Assembly: GCA_007122505.1 (NCBI GenBank)
Contig: SKTQ01000263.1
Location: 1-12,391, forward strand
Source: Bacteroidales bacterium
GTDB taxonomy: Bacteria > Bacteroidota > Bacteroidia > Bacteroidales > UBA7960
DNA length: 12,391 nt
Direction: 5' to 3'
Part shown: positions 7,287-12,391 of the stretch, piece by piece
Position numbering within the stretch: the stretch's first letter is position 1
Layout: each line of letters starts with the position of its first letter
Made by a program: the position numbers and the translations under genes
The notes under the pieces: generated by a model
What the model was told of the DNA's origin: nothing
The model's input: the letters and a program-made list of their open reading frames with translations, nothing else
Databases searched by the model: none

Positions 7287-8516
7287 TTAAAGATAATCCT
7301 CTTTTGTTTTTTCCAGCAGGGTAAATGGGGCTACGGCCCTGTGGTAGATCCCATGCATCCATGCGATGGCCATACCGTAATTTGTTACCGGCACACCGGC
7401 TTCAATAGCAGGCTGGAGCCGGCTTTTGATCTGTTTGCGTGTGATCATACATCCCCCGCACTGAACAACCAGGGCGTAATCGGTGATTGGGCGCGGCAAA
7501 TCACCAAGCCCTGCAACTACATCGTAATGAAGCTTTTTACCTGTGTAATTGCTCATCCATCGTGGTATTTTCACCCTGCCGATATCGTCGCAGGCTACAT
7601 GATGGGTGCATGATTCCAGCAGTAAAACGCGGTCATCGTCTTTAAGTTCAGCGATTTTGGGTGTGCCTCGCAAATAGTTTTCAAAATCTCCTTTGTGGCG
7701 GGCCAGCATGATGCTAAAACTGGTGAGCGGAATATCCCCGGGTACTGATGCATCGGCACGCAGAAACACCTGAGAGTCGGTGACCACAAGGCTTGGCCTG
7801 GGGTTGAGATTTTTCATCAGGGCATCCACTTCTTTCTCTTTCACCACGACAGCTATGCAGTCATTGTCGATGATATCCCTTATGGCCTGCACCTGGGGCA
7901 GTATGAGCCGGCCTTCGGGGGCTTCGTTATCGATGGGTGTGATCAGCACAACCAGGTCGCCATAAGAGAGCAAGTCGCCCAGCAACGAACGCGCCCGGTA
8001 TGCCGTTTCGGGCATTGCCTTCCTCAGCGCTGAAATCACTTCTTCCAGGTTTTGCGGATCAAGGGCACAGAATGGCATTGGTTTCACACCAAACTCTTTT
8101 TCAACAAAATGTATGAATTGAGGAGATGGTGGTACTACGTCAGATTTGTTATGTATCAAAACAAAAGGTACGTCTTGTTTTCTGAAAGCCTCAACCAGCT
8201 TTACTTCGAAATCATCAAAATGGTTATGGGTAATGACCAACACTGCCAGGTCTACTGTTTTCAGTGTGGCAAGCGACTTATGCACCCGTTTTGCCCCCAG
8301 TTCGCCGGTGTCATCAATGCCTGCGGTGTCCACCAGGATGGCAGGCCCGATACCGGGAATTTCCATAGACTTCCTGACCGGATCGGTGGTCGTACCGGGA
8401 ACGTCCGAAACGATGGCAATTTCTTGCTGGGCAAGCGCATTGATCAGGGAACTTTTGCCATTGTTACGCCGTCCGAATATTCCTATATGTGGCTTGGATT
8501 CTCTGCCTTTTCCCAT
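7287..8516 (-). CDS. hydF: [FeFe]-hydrogenase maturation GTPase HydF
   Basis: This 409-residue HydF is the scaffold on which the 2Fe subcluster is built before transfer to apo-hydrogenase. The N-terminal GTPase domain (about 1-170) shows G1 GRRNNGKS (15-22), G2 threonines in PGTTTDP (40-46), G3 DTAG (63-66) and G4 NKSD (123-126). A dimerisation domain follows at about 180-290. The C-terminal Fe-S domain has C303-T-H305 and C353-G-G-C356, fitting the HydF C-x-H ... C-x-x-C cluster motif. The length matches the family. The ATG at 8514-8516 places the P-loop close to the N-terminus as expected. It is the first gene of the leftward operon. A TATCTTTG promoter box lies about 65 bases upstream of the start, and the gene is divergent from thrS. 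hydG, normally needed with hydE and hydF, is not in this window. Confidence 0.96.
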   Translation of the reverse strand: MGKGRESKPHIGIFGRRNNGKSSLINALAQQEIAIVSDVPGTTTDPVRKSMEIPGIGPAILVDTAGIDDTGELGAKRVHKSLATLKTVDLAVLVITHNHFDDFEVKLVEAFRKQDVPFVLIHNKSDVVPPSPQFIHFVEKEFGVKPMPFCALDPQNLEEVISALRKAMPETAYRARSLLGDLLSYGDLVVLITPIDNEAPEGRLILPQVQAIRDIIDNDCIAVVVKEKEVDALMKNLNPRPSLVVTDSQVFLRADASVPGDIPLTSFSIMLARHKGDFENYLRGTPKIAELKDDDRVLLLESCTHHVACDDIGRVKIPRWMSNYTGKKLHYDVVAGLGDLPRPITDYALVVQCGGCMITRKQIKSRLQPAIEAGVPVTNYGMAIAWMHGIYHRAVAPFTLLEKTKEDYL

Positions 8517-8561
8517 AAAAATTCTTATTGATTACGGCACCTGTGAAAAATGTGGTTCGCC

Positions 8562-8571
8562 TTTGTACAAA
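8562..8571. promoter_or_regulatory. Perfect palindrome near the predicted hydF transcription start
   Basis: TTTGTACAAA is a perfect 10-base palindrome. Read on the minus strand it begins 8 bases after the TATCTTTG box at 8580-8587, so it would sit at or just after the predicted transcription start of the hydF operon. On that strand TTTGTA also occurs 12 bases earlier, overlapping the end of the -7 box, so the motif is half-repeated. The position suits an operator for a dimeric regulator. This is inference from symmetry and position; no regulator is encoded nearby. Confidence 0.3.
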
Positions 8572-8579
8572 CCGTTTTA

Positions 8580-8587
8580 CAAAGATA
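8580..8587 (-). promoter_or_regulatory. Bacteroidota -7 promoter box for the hydF operon
   Basis: On the minus strand this reads TATCTTTG, matching the Bacteroidota primary-sigma -7 consensus TAnnTTTG. It gives a 5' leader of about 60 bases before hydF. I see no clear TTG/TTTG -33 box 17-23 bases further upstream, only A/T-rich DNA, so the call rests on the -7 match and position. Confidence 0.5.
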
Positions 8588-8652
8588 GCTAAAAAGAGCT
8601 ATTGATATTGGGAAAAGTGCAAAAGAGACATCATAGAAAAGAATAATTTGAT

Positions 8653-8660
8653 TATCTTTG
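8653..8660 (+). promoter_or_regulatory. Bacteroidota -7 promoter box for thrS-infC-rpmI-rplT
   Basis: TATCTTTG matches the TAnnTTTG -7 consensus and is identical to the box serving hydF on the other strand. Transcription would begin around 8665-8668, leaving a leader of about 30 bases before the thrS ATG. That is too short for a T-box or other attenuator. A good -33 TTG at normal spacing is not visible. Confidence 0.55.
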
Positions 8661-8694
8661 CATCTTAATTTTTTTTGATAAAATAATTGGGTGT

Positions 8695-10635
8695 ATGGTT
8701 CGAATTACACTACCTGATAAATCGGTAAAGGAATTTCCGGAAGGGGTTACCGGTCTTGATATTGCAAGGAGTATATCTGAAGGATTGGCAAGAAATGTTC
8801 TTTCTGTTACGGTAAATGGTGAGGTCTTGGACCTGAACAGGCCTATCCGCGAAGATGCTTCCATAAAGCTTAACACCTGGGATGACCGGGATGGCAAAGC
8901 GACCATGTGGCACTCGTCTGCGCATTTGATGGCAGCGGCCATAGAGGAGCTCTATCCGGGCACCAAGTTTGGTATCGGGCCCGATGTGGAGAATGGTTTC
9001 TACTATGATATCGATCTTGGTGATCAGAGTATTTCCAGCAATGATTTTGATAAAATTGAAAAGAAGATGCTGGAGATTGCCAGGCGCAAGGAAGAGTTTG
9101 TGCGGTCAGAAATTCCCAAGGGAGAAGCCCTTGATTACTATACTGATAAGGGTGATGAATACAAAGTTGACCTGATCAGTGATTTGGAAGATGGCACCAT
9201 CAGTTTTTACAAATCAGGCAATTTCACTGATCTTTGCCGTGGCCCTCACCTCATAGACACCTCCCCTATCAAAGCTGTTAAGCTGTTGAACACCGCGGGT
9301 GCCTACTGGCGCGGAGACGAGAGTCGCAAACAACTTACCCGTGTATATGGCATCACGTTCCCGAAGCAGAAAATGCTGACCGAATACCTGGAGATGCTTG
9401 AAGAAGCGAAAAAGAGGGATCACAGGAAGATCGGCAGGGAGCTGGAGTTATTCACCTTCTCCACCAGGGTTGGACAGGGATTGCCCCTGTGGCTTCCCAA
9501 AGGTGCCGAACTGCGTGAAAACCTGGAAAAGTTCCTGAAAAGGGTGCAAAGAAAAGCCGGTTATCAGCCGGTCATATCACCCCACATCGGCAACAAAAAT
9601 CTGTATGTGGTCAGCGGACATTATGAAAAATACGGGGAGGATTCTTTCAAGCCCATCACCACACCGTCGGAAGGCGAAGAGTTTTTCCTGAAACCGATGA
9701 ACTGTCCGCATCACTGCGAGATATTCAAAAACAGGCAATATTCCTACAAAGATCTACCCATCCGCCTGGCTGAGTTTGGAACCGTTTACAGGTATGAACA
9801 AAGCGGCGAATTGCACGGCCTGACGCGGGTACGCGGTTTTACCCAGGACGATGCACACATTTTCTGCCGTCCTGACCAGGTAAAAGAAGAATTTATCGCG
9901 GTTATTGATATTGTTTTGTTGATTTTCAAGGCGCTTGAGTTTTCTGACTACAGTGTACAGATATCTCTGCGCGATCCGAACAACATGGAAAAGTACATCG
10001 GAACCGATGAAAACTGGAATAAAGCAGAACAGGCGATCATTGAGGCTACTGAGGAAAAAGGACTAAAAGCGGAAATTGTTACCGGTGAAGCGGCATTTTA
10101 CGGTCCGAAGCTGGATTTCATGGTTCAGGACGCCCTCGGCAGGAAGTGGCAGCTGGGTACCATCCAGGTTGATTATAATTTACCGGATCGTTTTGAGCTC
10201 GAATATATTGGCAGCGACAATCAGAAACACCGGCCGGTGATGATACATCGTGCGCCCTTTGGTTCAATGGAACGATTTGTGGCCGTCATGATTGAGCACT
10301 GCGCCGGGAACTTCCCGCTTTGGCTTACGCCTGATCAGGCTATCATATTGCCAATCAGCGAGAAGTATGAAAAATATGCCAAAAAAGTTTTAACTTTGCT
10401 GAATAATTACGAAATTCGCACGCTGATTGACGAGCGCAATGAAAAAACGGGAAAGAAAATTCGCGATGCAGAAACGCGCAAAATCCCATACATGTTAATT
10501 GTTGGTGAGAAAGAAGAAGCCGAAGGCACCGTATCCGTGAGAAAACACGGTGAGGGTGACTTGGGCACGCACACCATTGAGGATTTCGTTCATATGGTTG
10601 GAGAAGAAATTAAACGATTGATACCTGAGTATTAA
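8695..10635 (+). CDS. thrS: Threonyl-tRNA synthetase
   Basis: This is a 646-residue class II aminoacyl-tRNA synthetase that charges tRNA-Thr. The full bacterial layout is present. An N-terminal TGS domain spans about 1-62. The editing domain follows, with HSSAH (73-77) plus C181 and H185 in TDLCRGPHL, the residues that clear mischarged Ser-tRNA-Thr. The catalytic core spans about 245-540, with zinc ligands C337 (MNCPHH), H388 (DDAHIF) and H518 (MIHRAPFG). Motif 2 appears as FGTVYRYEQSGELHGLTRVRG and motif 3 as FGSMERF (522-528). The anticodon-binding domain spans about 545-646. The length is normal. The ATG at 8695 puts the TGS strand MVRITLPDKS at the terminus. It is the first gene of the thrS-infC-rpmI-rplT block, 40 bases before infC, a conserved arrangement in bacteria. 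Confidence 0.98.
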   Translation: MVRITLPDKSVKEFPEGVTGLDIARSISEGLARNVLSVTVNGEVLDLNRPIREDASIKLNTWDDRDGKATMWHSSAHLMAAAIEELYPGTKFGIGPDVENGFYYDIDLGDQSISSNDFDKIEKKMLEIARRKEEFVRSEIPKGEALDYYTDKGDEYKVDLISDLEDGTISFYKSGNFTDLCRGPHLIDTSPIKAVKLLNTAGAYWRGDESRKQLTRVYGITFPKQKMLTEYLEMLEEAKKRDHRKIGRELELFTFSTRVGQGLPLWLPKGAELRENLEKFLKRVQRKAGYQPVISPHIGNKNLYVVSGHYEKYGEDSFKPITTPSEGEEFFLKPMNCPHHCEIFKNRQYSYKDLPIRLAEFGTVYRYEQSGELHGLTRVRGFTQDDAHIFCRPDQVKEEFIAVIDIVLLIFKALEFSDYSVQISLRDPNNMEKYIGTDENWNKAEQAIIEATEEKGLKAEIVTGEAAFYGPKLDFMVQDALGRKWQLGTIQVDYNLPDRFELEYIGSDNQKHRPVMIHRAPFGSMERFVAVMIEHCAGNFPLWLTPDQAIILPISEKYEKYAKKVLTLLNNYEIRTLIDERNEKTGKKIRDAETRKIPYMLIVGEKEEAEGTVSVRKHGEGDLGTHTIEDFVHMVGEEIKRLIPEY

Positions 10636-10661
10636 AAAAAACAGATTATTCACAAAATAAC

Positions 10662-10667
10662 AGGAGG
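10662..10667 (+). promoter_or_regulatory. Strong Shine-Dalgarno sequence deciding the infC start
   Basis: AGGAGG lies 8 bases before the ATA codon at 10676. It is a near-ideal Shine-Dalgarno sequence in a window whose other genes mostly have only A-rich upstream DNA. An in-frame TAA at 10658-10660 lies just before it, so the infC start must fall downstream of this point. Confidence 0.8.
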
Positions 10668-10675
10668 AACAAAAC

Positions 10676-11242
10676 ATAGCAACACCATTCAAACCCAGAG
10701 GAAGAAGGCGTTTCGTAAAAAAAGAAGACCCGCACCGTATCAATGAACGTATCAATGCACCCGTTGTACGTGTTGTTGGCGACAATGTGGAATCGGATAT
10801 ATATCCCATACGCGATGCAATGAATATGGCTGATAATATGGGTCTTGACCTTGTTGAAATCGCACCTGCGGCAAATCCACCCGTATGCAAGATCATGGAT
10901 TACAAAAAGTTTCTTTATGAACAAAAAAAGAAACAAAAAGAGATCAAGGCAAACGCGGCAAAAGTCGTGGTAAAAGAGATCAGGATGGGTCCCAACACGG
11001 ATGACCATGATTTCAATTTCAAACTGAAACATGCCATCAAATTTTTGCAAGACGGCGCCAAGCTGAAAATATATGTTTTCTTCAAAGGGAGAACCATCGT
11101 TTACAAGGAAAAAGGAGAATTGATCCTCCTTAGGTTCGCCCAGGAACTTGAAGAATATGGAAAGGTGGAACAGATGCCCAAAATGGAAGGTAAACGGATG
11201 ATCATGCTGGTTTCTCCAAAGAAAATTACCAAAAAGAACTAA
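10676..11242 (+). CDS. infC: Translation initiation factor IF-3, starting at an ATA codon
   Basis: This 188-residue IF-3 binds the 30S subunit, keeps it apart from 50S and proofreads the start codon and initiator tRNA. The N-domain covers about 15-85, with PHRINERINAPVVRVVG and then IYPIRDAM, GLDLVEIAPAANPPVCKIMDY. A lysine-rich linker follows. The C-domain covers about 98-185, with VKEIRMGPNTDDHDFNFKLK and VFFKGRTI. The first ATG in frame (10787) would remove 37 residues, including the conserved RINE segment. The reading frame is closed by TAA at 10658-10660. Between that stop and the conserved domain no ATG, GTG or TTG occurs in a sensible place. ATA at 10676, behind AGGAGG, gives the N-terminus MATPFKPRGRRRF. 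Rare start codons on infC are known from E. coli (AUU), where IF-3 represses its own translation by rejecting them; the same logic is inferred here. The gene lies between thrS and rpmI. Confidence 0.94.
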   Translation: MATPFKPRGRRRFVKKEDPHRINERINAPVVRVVGDNVESDIYPIRDAMNMADNMGLDLVEIAPAANPPVCKIMDYKKFLYEQKKKQKEIKANAAKVVVKEIRMGPNTDDHDFNFKLKHAIKFLQDGAKLKIYVFFKGRTIVYKEKGELILLRFAQELEEYGKVEQMPKMEGKRMIMLVSPKKITKKN

Positions 11243-11277
11243 TGTCCAATTTTAAAAACCTGTAAATTGATTGAATA

Positions 11278-11472
11278 ATGCCAAAAATGAAGACCAAATC
11301 CGGAGCCAAAAAACGGTTTTCTCTTACCGCCTCCGGTAAAATCAAACGCAAACACGCTTACAAAAGTCACATTCTGACGAAAAAAAGCAAGAAGAGAAAA
11401 AAGAATCTGACCAAGACCACCATGGTTCACAAGGCAGATGAAAAGAACATTAAGGCCATGCTGGCCATGTAA
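11278..11472 (+). CDS. rpmI: 50S ribosomal protein L35
   Basis: This 64-residue, very basic protein begins MPKMKTKSGAKKRF and continues with SGKIKRKHAYKSHIL and a KKSKKRKKN stretch, the usual L35 pattern. Length and composition are normal. It lies 35 bases after infC with no clear Shine-Dalgarno sequence, only A/T-rich DNA. It is part of the conserved infC-rpmI-rplT cluster and is followed after 87 bases by rplT. Confidence 0.97.
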   Translation: MPKMKTKSGAKKRFSLTASGKIKRKHAYKSHILTKKSKKRKKNLTKTTMVHKADEKNIKAMLAM

Positions 11473-11492
11473 TAACTCAATGATTATTAACC

Positions 11493-11545
11493 TTTGTTAA
11501 TGCCAGACAAGTTTCTCCCGGCGAATGAGGAGAGCGCTTAACAAA
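11493..11545 (+). promoter_or_regulatory. Candidate structured leader (hairpin) upstream of rplT
   Basis: TTTGTTAA (11493-11500) and TTAACAAA (11538-11545) are perfect 8-base inverted arms. Inside, G11502-C11503 can pair with G11536-C11537, and TCTCC (11514-11518) with GGAGA (11529-11533), giving a stem broken by an internal loop. No U run follows, so it is not an intrinsic terminator. It ends 14 bases before the rplT ATG. L20 binds RNA structures that control its own operon in E. coli and Bacillus; a similar role here is inference. Confidence 0.4.
11500..11541 (+). CDS. Possible 13-residue leader peptide between rpmI and rplT
   Basis: An ATG at 11500 opens a 13-codon frame, MPDKFLPANEESA, ending in TAA at 11539-11541, 18 bases before rplT. 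It lies almost exactly within the hairpin at 11493-11545, so translating it would open that structure. There is no Shine-Dalgarno sequence before it, and a frame this short may be chance. Listed as a candidate only. Confidence 0.15.
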   Translation: MPDKFLPANEESA

Positions 11546-11559
11546 CAAAAAACAGAATT

Positions 11560-11904
11560 ATGCCAAGATCAGTAAACAAAGTCGCCTCCAGGCGCAAAAG
11601 GAAAAAGCTGCTTAAACTAACCAAAGGATACTTTGGTGCAAGGAAAAATGTTTATACGGTAGCGAAAAATACCTACGAAAAAGGGCTGCAATATGCCTAC
11701 CGCGACAGAAGAACGAAAAAGAGGGAGTTCAGAAAACTCTGGATCCAGCGTATCAATGCTGCGGTAAGGCAATACGATATGAATTATTCAGTATTTATAG
11801 GCAAGCTGAACGCAAAAGATGTTCAAATCAACCGCAAGGTGCTGGCCGATCTGGCCATGAATCATCCCAATGCGTTCAAAGCAATTGTTGATTCAGTGAA
11901 ATAA
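11560..11904 (+). CDS. rplT: 50S ribosomal protein L20
   Basis: This 114-residue L20 binds 23S rRNA early in 50S assembly. The N-terminal basic extension is MPRSVNKVASRRKRKKLLKL, followed by TKGYFGARKNVYTVAKN, YAYRDRRTKKREFRKLWIQRINAA and the globular end with LADLAMNHPNAFKAIV. All are family hallmarks at normal length. The start codon is preceded by an A-rich stretch with no close Shine-Dalgarno sequence. It is the last gene of the block; an intrinsic terminator begins 22 bases after its stop. L20 is a known autoregulator in other bacteria, which makes the upstream hairpin relevant. Confidence 0.98.
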   Translation: MPRSVNKVASRRKRKKLLKLTKGYFGARKNVYTVAKNTYEKGLQYAYRDRRTKKREFRKLWIQRINAAVRQYDMNYSVFIGKLNAKDVQINRKVLADLAMNHPNAFKAIVDSVK

Positions 11905-11925
11905 AAACAATAAACGGACATTAGG

Positions 11926-11955
11926 GAGGCCACTCACGGGTGGCCTCTTTTTTTT
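11926..11955 (+). terminator. Intrinsic terminator after rplT
   Basis: GAGGCCAC (11926-11933) pairs perfectly with GTGGCCTC (11940-11947) around the loop TCACGG and is followed by eight T (11948-11955). This is a textbook rho-independent terminator closing the thrS-rplT block. The minus-strand side lacks a U run, so it is mainly one-directional. The T run overlaps the stop codon of the convergent gene. Confidence 0.93.
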
Positions 11956-12391
11956 ATTCATACCTGAACTCACTGACCAAACGTCCCGCATCATCATACT
12001 CATAAACAAAACGCAGGTCTTCGTTGCCATATTTGTCATACCATATCCATGCGGCACGTAAACCCCTATCATTGTAAGCATAACGATAAGATAGTTCCCT
12101 TGTTCCAAAAGCATCAGAACGATCATAATACACCAATCGGCCGTGTTGGTCAAAAGCCTGACTCATGGAATAATGAAATTTTCCCCAGCCGTCATAAACC
12201 TGCATTTCTACCAATCTGCCCTTATCATCGTGCCGGTAGCGAAACTGATGAACCATGCGATAGCGGTACTCCCGTGAAAACAGGCGGCGGTGGCCCTCGT
12301 AACGTCTTTCTTCCACGCGGTTGCCGGAGTTGTTATACCGGTAAGTTCTGATCCATTGCAAAACGTTCCGGTGATCGTACCACTTTACGGC
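11954..12391 (-). CDS. YD-like Tyr/Gly-rich repeat protein, N-terminal part outside window
   Basis: The C-terminal 145 residues of a longer protein are present; the frame is open to the right edge (first residues AVKWYDHRNV), so the true start is outside. The sequence is built from units of about 26 residues with a recurring Y/F-x-D/N-x-x-G-R-L step (HDDKGRLVEM, FDQHGRLVYY, YNDRGLRAAW, YDDAGRLVSE) alternating with a YDxxG/DAFG step (YDGWGKFHY, SDAFGTREL, YDKYGNEDL). This resembles YD/RHS-type and related beta-strand repeat proteins, usually exported or surface-linked, but I cannot name the family, and the signal peptide, if any, is not in view. The stop overlaps the T run of the rplT terminator in a convergent arrangement. 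Confidence 0.75.
   Translation of the reverse strand, partial: AVKWYDHRNVLQWIRTYRYNNSGNRVEERRYEGHRRLFSREYRYRMVHQFRYRHDDKGRLVEMQVYDGWGKFHYSMSQAFDQHGRLVYYDRSDAFGTRELSYRYAYNDRGLRAAWIWYDKYGNEDLRFVYEYDDAGRLVSEFRYE

Noticed and set aside
8600..8650. -33 boxes for the two promoters
   Set aside because: TTG at 8608-8610 and TTTG at 8647-8650 are at the wrong distances from the thrS -7 box, and no CAA/CAAA at proper spacing serves the hydF side.
8661..8694. T-box or attenuator before thrS
   Set aside because: The predicted leader is only about 30 bases and A/T-rich, too short for a specifier stem or antiterminator.
10495..11050. Minus-strand open frames over thrS/infC
   Set aside because: Phe-rich shadows of Lys-rich coding sequence on the plus strand.
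10787..11242. infC beginning at the first ATG
   Set aside because: It would remove the conserved RINE-containing start of the IF-3 N-domain, which is intact in frame upstream.
12359..12361. TTG as the start of the YD-like protein
   Set aside because: The same frame continues open to the window edge with matching repeat-like sequence, so the gene is simply cut by the edge.

Overview
The window reads as chromosome of an anaerobic member of the Bacteroidota, probably Bacteroidales-like. Three things point there. The translation-gene cluster thrS-infC-rpmI-rplT has Bacteroidota-like protein sequences. Both gene blocks start from TATCTTTG boxes, which fit the Bacteroidota -7 consensus TAnnTTTG. 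Most starts lack a Shine-Dalgarno sequence and are preceded only by A/T-rich DNA. The two [FeFe]-hydrogenase maturases and a flavodiiron protein point to an anaerobic, fermentative life with some exposure to oxygen. I see no tRNA, rRNA, CRISPR array, insertion sequence or phage gene. Coding density is high and no gene-free stretch exceeds about 180 bases.

Left block (1-8516), all on the minus strand, transcribed from right to left: hydF, hydE, a giant PPDK-like protein of 1370 residues, a divergent type-I GAPDH-family protein of 416 residues, and a flavodiiron protein cut by the left edge. The gaps are 64, -8, 44 and 41 bases, so this looks like one operon. HydE and HydF help to build the hydrogenase H-cluster. 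The flavodiiron protein is expected to remove O2 or NO. The GAPDH-like protein is a central-carbon redox enzyme. The giant protein has the ATP-grasp and phosphohistidine domains of pyruvate phosphate dikinase but no PEP/pyruvate barrel. Instead it has about 870 N-terminal residues that I cannot assign. It is the most likely place for undescribed biology here.

The 178-base divergent intergenic region (8517-8694) holds two facing TATCTTTG boxes and a perfect 10-base palindrome placed close to the predicted hydF transcription start.

Right block (8695-11955), plus strand: thrS, infC, rpmI, rplT, then a strong intrinsic terminator. infC must start at a non-canonical ATA codon, behind the only strong Shine-Dalgarno sequence I noticed in the window. 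The rpmI-rplT gap carries a long hairpin that contains a 13-codon mini-ORF. At the right edge (11954-12391, minus strand) is the C-terminal part of a Tyr/Asp/Gly-rich, YD-like repeat protein convergent with rplT.
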